DNA from: Aphelocoma coerulescens
Taxonomy: Eukaryota > Chordata > Aves > Passeriformes > Corvidae
Length of the DNA stretch: 64,000 bases
Direction of reading: 5' to 3'
NCBI RefSeq assembly: GCF_041296385.1
Contig: NW_027184084.1
Location: 682,001-746,000, forward strand
Shown piece by piece: positions 32,760 through 42,395 of the stretch. The position numbers and the translations under genes are program-made. The stretch's first letter is position 1; every line of letters starts with the position of its first letter. Below the pieces are notes generated by a model that saw only the letters and a list, made by a program, of their open reading frames with translations, did no database searches and was not told the origin of the DNA.

Positions 32760-33358
32760 TGATATGCAGAAAAGACTCCACTACTGGAATAAGTAGTAAA
32801 GTAGGTATGTTTATTCCAGCGCTGGGACGCATGGGGGATAGTTCCTCCAAAGTCATGCATACAGACAGCTGCATTCAGCTTGGTATATATCGTGTTACAA
32901 GTTCCATATTCATTAAGTTTCCCAATACGCCTATACATATTCATTACCTAGCCCCACCTAGCCTCGCCTCGTATTACAATGAGCCCAAAAGTAATTTACA
33001 TCCGCGTTGCGCTTGTGCAGTGTTGTCTGGTGGTCGTGGGCAGGGGTCACTGAGATGGAATAAGGGTCTTCCTCAGATGAAGTAAAGGGTCTTCCTCATC
33101 CTGAACTTTTCACCTTGCTTCCCTGTGCATGCTCTTTATGTCCCTGGCCCAAGTCCAAACTTCAAAGCTGGTTTAAGTTAGTTTGAGGTTGAAAACAGGA
33201 TCTTTGGTCAAGATTCCTTTTCTTTATCAATAGTCTTCTATCCTCTCATTCTGCTTTGGTAGGCACAGTAAGTGTTGAGCAAGCAGTATGCGTTGCTTTT
33301 CACAAACAACTTCTTAGCAAATCATTTAACCTCTGCTTCCCCTTCTTCCCTTGATTCA
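32760..33358 (-). repeat. 3' LTR of the class I provirus
   Basis: Plus-strand TGATATGCAG...CTTGATTCA. On the minus strand the polypurine tract AAAAGGGGGGAC (33359-33370) precedes it directly. Confidence 0.92.
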
Positions 33359-33463
33359 GTCCCCCCTTTTCTATAGAGTTAGTAAATTCTTTTACTAATA
33401 CATAAATTCTTTTTCTAATAATTTTTTACGGTAAGCATCCCTTAATGCTTTTCCATGAGCATT

Positions 33464-33578
33464 TCACAAAGTAGTTAAAACTGATAACTTCTTTAGTACT
33501 CTGTAGTTCCAAACAAGCAACATAATAGACATCACAAGGCTCGCACTTACCAAAATTAATAAGACAATTATGGGGTTA
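33464..33578 (-). pseudogene. env: Env TM C-terminus of the class I provirus
   Basis: Minus-strand codons give a hydrophobic membrane anchor (IIVLLILVSASLVMSIMLLV) followed by a short basic tail and stop. This is the expected end of a retroviral transmembrane subunit just upstream of the polypurine tract and LTR. Everything before it (surface subunit and most of TM) is missing: the other side of the ERVK insertion continues with pol, so a deletion joined pol to env. Confidence 0.6.
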
Positions 33579-34079
33579 TTACCGCAGGCCTGGGCCCTAG
33601 GGTATATCACTGTGTCCCAAAGCCATAGGGGGGAGGAAGAGAGAAAATCCAGCAGGCAGGAATTGTGCAGCAAGATTGATTTATTTAACTATTTTACAAA
33701 CTCTTTTATAGACTTTTTTCTTCATAGTCTAATTGGACAAAGGATTAGCCACCTCTTGGGGTGATTGGCTAAAATCCTAAAACATCCATTGTCAAAATAT
33801 TTTTCTACTATACTATAAACAAGACTTTTCAAGGTTGCAGGTGGCTTGGTTGTTTACATTCCCTGCTACCTCTTCTGTGAGAGAGAAAAGTCTCTCACGG
33901 ACTTAGAAAATAGCAAGAAAATCCTTGCTAGCAGCATTTTTGTATCTACAATTCACCCTTTTTGTTTTATAAGATAACAACTCTACTATTAATCCTAAAT
34001 AGAAATCTACATCAGTTATTAATTCTAAATATGTCCTTAAGGCTTTAACTATCTGACTCCATAACAAGAATTTTAAAGT

Positions 34080-34508
34080 TCAGTCTCTGCTTGTGGAAGG
34101 ACCATCCCAGTCTCTGCTTGTAGAAGGATAATCTGCCTGATGGTTGACATCCTGGTCATCATCAGAAGAGTCATTAGGCTGATGATCTACATTCTGGTCG
34201 CCATTTGGATGGTTGGTGTTCTGGTCATCATTTGGAGGTCGCCTGTTCTGCCTCTGGTGCCGTAGGTCAGGGCGAACGCATTTTGACGGTAGCCACCGTA
34301 CCCCAGTATCTGTGGAAACGCAAGCATACGCACGACCCCAAACAATAAGCTCATGAGGGCCTTCCCACTGGTTAGTGAGTAAATTCCGCACCCAGACCTT
34401 TGCCCGGGGCAATTGTGTCTCGCCTGCAGACTGCAATGAGAGAAAATGATTCAGAATAACAGGATTATTTGAATTTTGTGGTAGTGTAAGGTGATTAATT
34501 GTATACAA
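34080..34508 (-). pseudogene. pol: ERVK integrase C-terminal domain with Asp/Asn-rich tail
   Basis: A LPRAKVWVRNLLTNQWEGPHE segment is the SH3-like DNA-binding end of a betaretroviral integrase. It is followed by an unusual tail of about 60 residues in which short units such as DDQN(T/V)(N/D)H and PSTSRDWD repeat. The N-terminal zinc and catalytic domains are deleted, so it is inactive. Confidence 0.75.
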
Positions 34509-34687
34509 AGCTTTTTCTAGTCAGCTTCAGTAACCAAATTCAAAGGTTCCTGTGAGAATCATTGAAAAGCCATGATACCAGCCCTTAATTCAACTAACTA
34601 AGCAGAGTCTGACTCGGATTGGTGTGTTAATGAACCACCACAAAGACAGCATAGGATACTGTGCGCCCTTATGCACAGTGACCCCTG

Positions 34688-35485
34688 CTAAAAATTTGTC
34701 CCAATCTGTACTCCCCAAGCTTCCAACACGTCCCGTCCCCAAAGGTTAAGGGAAGTGGTAGCAACATAAGGCCTAATTGTAGCTGTGTGTCCCTCTGAGT
34801 CCTTCACCATCACAGGCCATTTGCTTAAATAGCTCTGTGTGGTATTTCCTAATCCTGCGATGGCCAATCCCACTGGGGCTAAATGCCATGCAGGAGGCCA
34901 TGCAGAAAAGGAGATGATAGTTACATCAGCACCCGTATCAATCAAACCGAGAAGCTGAATCCGGGGTGGACGGGCGTTCGGCAGGATCAGGGTACATGTC
35001 ATCTGTGGCCTTTGGTCAGAGATATCTGCAGTCCAGAAGGCCTGCAGAAGTCCTGTAGATCCACGGCCATTATCTTCCTGAGTTTGTTGTTCTATCCTGG
35101 GGACACAAGACTTAAATGGCACTAATTTAGCAAGGCAGGTCTTTTCAGGAACAGTTACAGGGGGTTTTTGCGTGGAGACCATAGCGCAAATCTGACTTTT
35201 AAAGTCAGCGTCAATAACTCCTGAGTGCACTGAGATTCCTTGATGGACAACATCAGATTTTCCCAACAGCATTGCACTGGATCCCTGGGCTAAGGGTCCA
35301 TATGCATCCAAGGGAACCTTATAAATACCGCTAGAGTCTAAGACGACTGCGGCTGCGGTGTGGACGTCAAACCCGTCTGATCCCTGGGTGCTGTCTGATC
35401 CCTGGATGCTGTTTCTAGGGTGGCTTGGTAGGCCTGCGCCTGTACCTGTGCCACTCTCTGGGGTAGCGACTGCATCAGAGTGCAA
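34688..35485 (-). CDS. pro: ERVK dUTPase-protease segment, open 265 codons
   Basis: The N-terminal half shows a trimeric dUTPase: GSSAMLLGKS, then HSGVIDADF and a later motif around VPEKTCLAKLVPF. This lowers dUTP during reverse transcription in betaretroviruses. The C-terminal half is an aspartic protease with LIDTGADVTII, a GLGNT flap-like region and WGRDVLEAWG at the end. It overlaps the gag nucleocapsid ORF (35338-35856) in a different frame, as expected for a -1 frameshift. It is open, but the rest of the provirus is defective. Confidence 0.8.
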   Translation of the reverse strand: MHSDAVATPESGTGTGAGLPSHPRNSIQGSDSTQGSDGFDVHTAAAVVLDSSGIYKVPLDAYGPLAQGSSAMLLGKSDVVHQGISVHSGVIDADFKSQICAMVSTQKPPVTVPEKTCLAKLVPFKSCVPRIEQQTQEDNGRGSTGLLQAFWTADISDQRPQMTCTLILPNARPPRIQLLGLIDTGADVTIISFSAWPPAWHLAPVGLAIAGLGNTTQSYLSKWPVMVKDSEGHTATIRPYVATTSLNLWGRDVLEAWGVQIGTNF

Positions 35486-35856
35486 TTCCCCCTCCTTGCA
35501 CCTCGGCGGAAGTTTCCTGACAAAGACCGACCATCGGCATGAGTCCGGGATCTACAATAGTCTGAGCAATGCCCTGGCCTGCCACACCTCTTGTACTGGG
35601 GGATTGCTGTGTTCTCTTTTTGGTTTGGCTTAGGCCGCTTCCATTTTTTCGCCTGTTTTGGTTGCTTTGGTTCACTATCAGAAGATGTGTGAACAGGCTG
35701 CAGGAACGCAGCCAAAGCAGACCTTTTCTGGTTCCCAGATCCCACCTTAGTGCAGGCTTCGACCATGTCTGTTACCTCAGGGTCCCCTGGTAAGGCATCT
35801 ATGATTTTTCTGCACTCCTCGTTTGCGTTATCTCTCACTAACTGCCTTAACAACAA
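35338..35856 (-). pseudogene. gag: ERVK Gag: capsid C-terminus and nucleocapsid
   Basis: It carries the helical segment after the capsid major homology region (LRQLVRDNANEECRKII). Then comes a Lys/Pro-rich linker and one Cys knuckle, KRCGRPGHCSDYC, in which the first Cys of C-x2-C appears replaced. The frame differs from the capsid ORF upstream, so a frameshift lies at about 35860-35940. Confidence 0.7.
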
Positions 35857-35875
35857 CTGTCTTAACCCATCATCC

Positions 35876-36565
35876 TCAACCTCCTTCTCGAGAGAAGCAG
35901 CGACTTTCTCTACAAAAGAGAGGAATGACTGATTTGCCTTGAACTATTTCAGTATATCGCTTTCTGGGCGCAGACAACTCTATGGTTTTCAACAGGGCAG
36001 CCATGCCGACCTGTTGAGCTTGCTGCAGGACGCTAGAGGACAAGGTACCCTGTAGACTGGGATCAGAGAAGGGACCAGTCCCCATCAAAGCATCCATTCC
36101 TGCTGTCCGTCTAGGATCGGCAGCAGGGAGCTGCATATTCCCTAATGCAGCCTTGCCGGCCAGCTTTCTCCAGGTTTTCTCAAAAACTGTAAATTGTACA
36201 GGTTGAAATAGAATTTGACCTAAGTGTCTGATATCAAATGGAGAAAGCAAATCTGTATTTATCACCCTTATTATCTGCATAACCTCAGAAGAACCTAGTC
36301 CATATTGTGCCACCTTGGATTGGAGGTCCTGGGCAACTTTCCAAGCAATTACCTCATGCTTGTCATGCTCCCCTGAATCTGGGAGAGCCTTATACACTGG
36401 GAAAGCTTGGATCTCCCCTTTAGGGGAAGCACTACGATCCTGAACTTCTGGCACAGCCTGTGGATGAAGTGTAACCGCTCCCCGGTTACCTTCAGAATCC
36501 TCAGATCTATTTGGCATTCCAAGTGTTTCCAATAACCTCCAGTCACCCTCCTCCAATGCTCGCAT
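35876..36565 (-). pseudogene. gag: ERVK Gag capsid
   Basis: 229 open codons. It has FPVYKALPDSGEHDKHEVIAWKV-like and LLSPFDIRHLGQILFQPVQ-like stretches, which fit a betaretroviral capsid N-terminal domain. The frame is lost before the major homology region. It shares its frame with 36578-37660 across one TGA at 36578-36580. Confidence 0.75.
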
Positions 36566-36577
36566 CTTAACTGACTC

Positions 36578-37660
36578 TCAGGAGCGACTGTAGTGGGCCG
36601 GACGCACTGTTACCATGCAGTCCTGAAAGGTCCAGGGGCGAGACCGGCGCAGCCTTTTTCTTCGCCGCGCGGCTACAGCCGCCTGACGACCTGGGGCCAG
36701 CACCTCATCTGCCTCACTGCCTGATGAGGAATCATCAGGAAAAGGCAACTTTGGGGTGCTGGAAGTGAACAGAAATTTACGTGGAGGGGCACTTTGGCTA
36801 AGTTCGCTAGAGGCAGAACAGACAGGACAGACTACAGCTGGCTGCGCGGCAGTTTTTGCACCAGTTTCTATACGGGAGGCCGTCTCGACCAGCCCCGACT
36901 GAACTGGTACTGGATCCGCTGTTGCCGTCTCTGGGGCTACAGCTGCGCTCGGTGCCGCACTTGTCTCTTGCACCGTGGCCCCGCTCGGTGCTGCGCTCCC
37001 CGGCCGCCGCTTTGCAGCTGCCGCCGCTTCCAGGTTCGCCGCCGGCCACGCCGTTTCCTGGTTTGGAGCCACGCCTCCCACGGGCAGCGTGGGCGGCGCT
37101 GGCAGCGTGGGCTTGGCGCACCCCACACAGCAGGGTGGCTCTGGCATCCGCTGCAGTAGCAAGCTGAACAGGTCTTCCACCCTTCGGGATATGTTCGGTA
37201 ACTCTGTCAGCAAAGGCAGATGCTGTACTAAAAGGTCGATGGCTCGGTTCTGCGACTGCGCAGAACAGTCCAGCGCCAAGGAGGGCAGCGGACCACACCC
37301 AGGCAGTCTCGGCACACTCACGCCCGGCGCTACGCCCGCTAAGAAGTTAGATCCAGGTGCATCCGCAACTGGGCTAGGAGCCGCTCTGGGGGTCCAGTTT
37401 GCTAAGCTGCTAATTTGCAGCCCTGGATAGGCCGTGGCCACCGCCGGGCTGAAAGGCAAGGCAGGCTGTGCGCCCTCCCGCTGCCCCGACACCCCTGCCT
37501 CTGGCGGCGCGGGGTCCCTGGGGGCCGTGGAGTCCTGCGACTGTGCAGGGTGAGGCGGCGCAGGCTCTGCCTGTGGAGCCAGGGGTGGTTTTTCCAAATC
37601 CACCATCATTTTCCCCAGAAGCCCGGTCAGCGGGGTCTCCCTCGGACATTCCTCTGTCAC
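36578..37660 (-). pseudogene. gag: ERVK Gag middle region, Pro/Ala-rich
   Basis: 360 open codons between matrix and capsid. The region is rich in Pro and Ala with PP.P motifs, has a Cys cluster (CCVGCAKPTLP), and ends in an acidic Ser stretch (DDSSSGSEADE) and a basic RRRKRLRRS cluster. It is GC-rich, unlike the surrounding ERV. It is separated from matrix by a frameshift near 37640-37660. Confidence 0.65.
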
Positions 37661-37973
37661 TCATCACCAAAATAGGCGAGCCAGCCCTGCTGTCACAGTC
37701 AAGGTCTGTCAGCAGGATAAATAATGAACGCCAGGTTTTGTATAATTCTAACACTGATGGGTTCCTAGTCGGGAGCTCGTGTCGGACAGCACAGCCAAGT
37801 TCCTGCCATAAGGCAAAGTCCAGGGCAGCATCTCTGTCCAGGGAAATCCCTTTTAAGGTAGCCCAGTCTAATAATTCCCGAACTGAGTTTTCAGGAATGG
37901 AGGTGTGCATTATACTAAACACACCTTTCCAGACCATTACCACAGCGTCGGTTTGTGAGCCACTGTTCGCCAT
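37661..37973 (-). pseudogene. gag: ERVK Gag matrix
   Basis: The ATG at 37971-37973 starts MANSGSQ. A helical region with LLDWATLKGI and ELYKTWRSLF follows, as in retroviral matrix domains. The N-terminal Gly for myristoylation is absent. The frame runs out of register near 37660. Confidence 0.65.
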
Positions 37974-38480
37974 TTCTCAGTCCTGTCGGACTTCCCGGTC
38001 CCGGGGGGGAAGGAGAACAGCATACCTCTAGAGAAATTCGGCTTTGCTCGCAGCAGCAGGACCCGTCAGAGAGTGCAGATCACATCGGGCAGCACCAAAT
38101 ATTACCGCAGGCCTGGGCCCTAGGGTATATCACTGTGTCTTGCAGCCATAGGGAAGAGGAGGAGAGAAGATCCAGCAGGCAGGAATTGTGCAGCAAGATT
38201 GATTTATTTAACTATTTTACAAACTCTTTTATAGACTTTTTTCTTCATAGTCTAATTGGACAAATGATCAGCCACCCCTTGGGGTGATTGGCTAAAATCC
38301 TAAAACATCCATTGTCAAGATATTTTTCTACTATACCATAAACAAGACTTTTCAAGGTTGCAGGTGGCTTGGTTGTTTACATTCTCTGCTACCTCTTCTG
38401 TGAGAGAGAAAAGTCTCTCACGGACTTAGAAAATAGCGAGAAAACCCTTGCTAGCAGCATTTTTTGTATCTACAGTTAGT

Positions 38481-39017
38481 TACCACTATTTCTACATCAT
38501 CTTGTTCCACCATGATGGCTTGATATTTCAGGAACCTTTGTGGGGAGAGCCAGTGTCCGCCTTTCACTTCTAGCACTGCAGACACACCGTGGGACACCAG
38601 CACAGTCATTTTCTGACCCAAGGTGAATTTGCGTGCTTTTTGGATATTTAGCACGACTGCTGCAATGGCTCTGAGTCACCCAGACCATCCTTTGGCTGCT
38701 GCATGAGGCTGCTTAGAGAAATAAACAACTGCCCGTCGGTATGGGCCCAGGTCCTGTGCTAGTATTCCCAAGGCAATCCCTTGTTTCTCATGGGAAAATA
38801 GAAAGAATGGCTTACTCACGTCTGGGAATCCTAGAGCTGGAACTGACATGAGGGCATTCTTTAGCTGGCTGAAGGCCCGCGTGGCCTCCTTTGTCCACTG
38901 GAGATCTCTGCTTTCCTTTGTAATGAGCTCGTATAGTGGTTTCAAGAGCAGCCCGTAATTGTAAATCCACAGTCTGCACCACCCTGTCATCCCCAGAAAA
39001 GTCCGTAACTCTTTCAC
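38481..39017 (-). pseudogene. pol: Class I ERV RT connection / RNase H start
   Basis: Two open pieces in one frame (38676-39017 and up to 38654). The first has RTFLGMTGWCRLWI and PLYELITK, the RT connection segment. The second has LGQKMTVLVSHGV and ALE-like sequence at the start of the RNase H domain. It is truncated where the ERVK integrated; the rest of RNase H and integrase is absent. Confidence 0.75.
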
Positions 39018-39138
39018 TGTCTGGGGTTTCGGGGTTTGTCATATTGCTTCTTTGCGATCTTGCCCCAAAGTTCATTGCCTGGCACTGACTTCATAGCCCA
39101 GGTAGATCACTTTCTGTTTCACTACCTGAGCCTTTTTC

Positions 39139-39807
39139 TTAGATACCCTGTACCCTTGGAGCCCCAGAAAGTTTGAGGCTTACCATCCAAGCTACGCAAG
39201 CTTCCTCTGTCGGGGTAGCTATTAAAAGGTCATCCATGTACTGCAATAGCTTCCCCTCTCCTGGTGGGGCTTCCCAGGACTCTACATCTTTTGCAAGTTG
39301 TTCTCCAAACAGGGTGGGTCTGTTCTTAAATCCTTGAGGCAACACCGTCCATGTGAGCTGGGTTTTGTGCCCACTCTTCGGGCTTTCCCATTCGAATGCA
39401 AAAATTTTCTGGCTGACTTCATGGAGAGGGAGGCAAAAGAAGGCATCCTTTAGATCTAAAATGGTAAACCAAGTTAGCTCTGGTGTTAAGCATGTTAATA
39501 GAGTGTAAGGATTCGCTACCACAGGATAGAGATCTTCAGTTATCTTGTTAACAACCTGTAAATCCTGTACCACCCGGTACGATCCATCAGGTTTACTGAC
39601 AGGCAGGATAGGAGTGTTAAAATCAGACTGGCACTCTTTTAAAAGTCCTAACTGTAAGAATTTTTCAATTATTGGACTAATTCCTTCTCTGTCTTCCCTT
39701 TTTGAGGGGGTATTGTTTAATTCTAACTGGTTGTCTCCCTTCTTTGAGTTTGATCTGTATTGGGGTTGCATTTTTGGCTCTCCCAGGTACATCTGTGGCC
39801 CACTCAT
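39139..39807 (-). pseudogene. pol: Class I ERV reverse transcriptase
   Basis: The polymerase palm and fingers are recognisable: LLKECQSDFNTPILPV, then VVQDLQVVN, TILDLKDAFF, VLPQGFKN and the catalytic LLQYMDDLL. This is gammaretrovirus-type order. It is in a different frame from the protease ORF (39677-40207) and from 39017 onward, so at least two frameshifts (about 39690 and 39130) disable it. Confidence 0.85.
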
Positions 39808-40207
39808 CGGGGAACACTTGACTCATTATCTCTTCTCTAATTTCCTCTACAGAGCCTTTAGTTGTTAGTATTAGGCTCAGTATTTCCACATACTGTTGGT
39901 CATTTACCTCTAGAAAAATTTCCCCATTCCTAAATGTAATGGTTGCTTGTAATTGTTCCAATGGATGTCTCCTTAAAAGTGCTTTTGGGGAATTGGGTAA
40001 ATATAAAAACTTGTGAATACCCCATTTTTTTCCAATTTTATATTTCAATGGCTTGCAAAAATAAGCTTTTTCAGATTGACCAGTTGCTCCTTGTACCACA
40101 ATGAAGTCATCCCCCATAGGCATTAAAGATTTATTTAAAACCGAATATGCTGCCCCTGTATCAACCAAAAATTCTATTTCTTTTTCCTTTTCCCCTAGCT
40201 TCCTCAT
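39677..40207 (-). pseudogene. pro: Class I ERV protease
   Basis: FLVDTGAAYSVLN is the active-site motif of a retroviral aspartic protease, near the N-terminus of a 176-codon open stretch. The segment after it passes into the RT fingers before the frame is lost. It follows gag directly on the minus strand. Confidence 0.8.
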
Positions 40208-40285
40208 AAACAGTGGATCTGCTAGGGTAGAATCCCCCGATCCTCTTCAAACTTCTTTTACATGTGCAACCACCCTCCCTCTTTC

Positions 40286-40618
40286 TCAGTCTCCTCTGTT
40301 CTGGCAGTCTTCTTGTCTTCTTTCTGGGCACTCATTTTTCAAATGACTGAACTTTCTGGAAATCACGCATTGGTATTTACCTTGCCGGGGTAGGCCCTGT
40401 CTGGGAGGTCCTTGTCTGGGGGGTCCCTGTCTAGGTTTTTCCCTATTTCCTTCCCTTACTACTGCTACTAATTTCTTCATCCCTTGCTTGTAACTTTCTT
40501 CTCGATTACTGAATACCCTCCAAGCTGCATCTAATAGAGTTTCCAGGTTCCTCCCCTCTGGCCCCTGAAGTTTTTGCAATTTACTCCTGATATCTCCTGT
40601 GGATTGTCCTAGAAACAA
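40286..40618 (-). pseudogene. gag: Class I ERV Gag nucleocapsid
   Basis: Continues gag in frame after a TAG at 40643-40645. It has an imperfect tandem repeat of RQGPP and ends in a single knuckle with spacing C-x2-S-x4-H-x4-C; the second Cys is replaced by Ser, which should abolish zinc binding. Confidence 0.75.
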
Positions 40619-40642
40619 AGATACCAGCTGTTGTACCCCTAC

Positions 40643-41167
40643 CTAGGTCTCAGTATCCAGCAATGTATTGCGACGCATTGCATCCCTCAGACGATCCAAG
40701 AATTCGGATGGTGACTCGGAAGGACCCTGTTTCACTGCATACAAAGCTGACCAGTTTAGGGTCTTGGGAATAGCCCTTTCCACCCCTTTTTCTATCCATT
40801 CTTGATAACCTTTTAATTTCTCTAATTTGGCTGTTCTATTTGGACTCCAGTGTGGTTCCTGAAGTGGGAAGTAATCTTTTACATCTAATTGTTGTGTTTT
40901 GTAATAATCCTGTGCCAAATCTTTTGCTGTTTTCAAAACTAACTGTTTCTCCGTGTCTGTTAGTCCACCCAATAGTAATTGTATATCAGCCCAATCTGGA
41001 TTATGCTGTTTTATTATGAGTCGCAAGCATTCAGCTGTACCCTCTGGATCACTTCGGTAATTTTTGGCAACTTTATACCACATGTCCAGGTCAGCAGTAG
41101 AGAAAGGTACTCTTACCAATACTGTATTCCCATCAGGTACCACTGCCTCCCGTAGGGGTGCCATCAA
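40643..41167 (-). pseudogene. gag: Class I ERV Gag capsid
   Basis: 174 open codons of a gammaretrovirus-type capsid: PFSTADLDMWYKVAK, HNPDWADIQLLLGGL, and the VKQGPSESPSEFLDRLRDA segment (major homology region). It is similar to the older copy at 11059-11496. It ends at TAG 40643-40645. The upstream matrix part (41168-41269 and 48971-49137) is separated by the family C LTR and provirus #2. Confidence 0.85.
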
Positions 41168-41326
41168 TACCTGCTTCCTAGTTCAGGACGAGACAGGACT
41201 GCCCAGGGGAGAGGGGGTTGGCATTGGTGCTCCTTCTGAGTCCGCATCCTCTTCTCGTCTCCTAAGGGGTGTGGATGCTTGGAAGGGCTGGCAGAGGAAT
41301 TTTCCTGTGAAACTTTTCTTTCTCAT

Positions 41327-42257
41327 TGTCTCGGTTTGAAAGACAGGTGTCTGCTAAGGAAGGCAGAAGCCTCCCTTGAAGTGGCAGATATAACCCCTTT
41401 CCCCCTGAGTTATTATAATTCTGAAATCAAGGGTCTTTAGGCAAAGATGTGGGAAATAGGAATAACAGTTCTTTACTATATATATATATAGATAGATATA
41501 GATATATAACCAGTCAAACAAAACAACAACAACTATGACAGTAACAGCAAACACAAACCCAGTCCCAGCCTTCTCGGCTGTCAGGCTATTTGCCCTCGGG
41601 TGCAGTTCCGCTCGCAGCCGGCAGGGATCGCTGGCAGCTCCCGGTGAGCAGGGCAGGTGCGATTGTTCCCCCGCGGCTGCAGGGGGCGCTCCGGAGCAAG
41701 CTCGGGGAACACGCGGCACTGGCAGCCTGGGATCCCGGGGAAGGGTGGAACAAAGGCTTCACAAAGCGCTGGGCGGCCGATCCTGGACTCCCGGAACAGC
41801 AGGCTGGAATGGCAGACCAGAGCGGCAGGCACAAACACAAATCCCGGGTGGCAGACGAGATGTATCCAAAAGGGGAACCCCCCGGGGCTCCAGGCAGGCA
41901 GGGCGAGCACGGCTACAATGCAGCGAAGGCTCGAAGCAGCAGCGGTGCAGGGCGGCCCCAGCCCAGCTTCCAGCAAGGCAAGGAAAGCAGCTTTGGGATC
42001 CCGGCGTTGTTTCCAGCAGAGAGAAAGACGCCGAAAACGGGAACCAGCAGCTCCTCTCTCTGCAGCCTCTCTCTCCAGACGCTGAGAGCGAACTCCCAAC
42101 ACGCCCAGGTGAAACAAAGAGTAGCCAGGCCCACCCCACCCCCAAAACGGGCTGCTTTTGTCTTTCTTAAGTAGAGTCATTTGTCCCCTAGCAACATGCA
42201 TATGGGAGAAAATTCCTCTAACAGAAAAAAAACTAGGACAAAACTAAAACCCCAACA
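41327..42257 (-). repeat. 3' LTR of ERVL-type provirus #2
   Basis: Plus-strand TGTCTCGGTTTGAAAG...AACCCCAACA. The adjoining plus-strand sequence TTATCCACCCCGAA is the reverse complement of the purine-rich tract used for plus-strand priming. Confidence 0.93.
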
Positions 42258-42395
42258 TTATCCACCCCGAATTTTTTCCCATACTAACATGTTACATGAA
42301 ACTTAACCTTTTTTAACCATATAAATACATGCATCACCCAAGTTATATACATATGTACATGCTGATACTGATACAAGTACAGAGCCATGGGTAGT

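Larger units (their letters stand above)
33581..38474 (-). mobile_element. Betaretrovirus-like ERVK, internally deleted
   Basis: LTRs are 33581-33950 and 38104-38474 (about 370 bp, few differences). The flanks gttatt (33575-33580) and gttagt (38475-38480) agree at 5 of 6 bases. Sense order on minus: 5' LTR, PBS (about 38082-38099, TGGTGCTGCCCGATGTGA, loosely tRNA-Trp-like), gag, dUTPase-protease, integrase C-terminus, polypurine AAAAAGGGTGAAT, 3' LTR. RT, RNase H and most of integrase are deleted between 34508 and 34688. There is no env. The LTR boundary nearest the PBS is uncertain by a few bases. Confidence 0.9.

Noticed and set aside
36794..38031. Plus-strand ORFs of 86-187 codons over the ERVK gag
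   Set aside because: Antisense to a Pro/Ala-rich gag region; no homology to known proteins is apparent.
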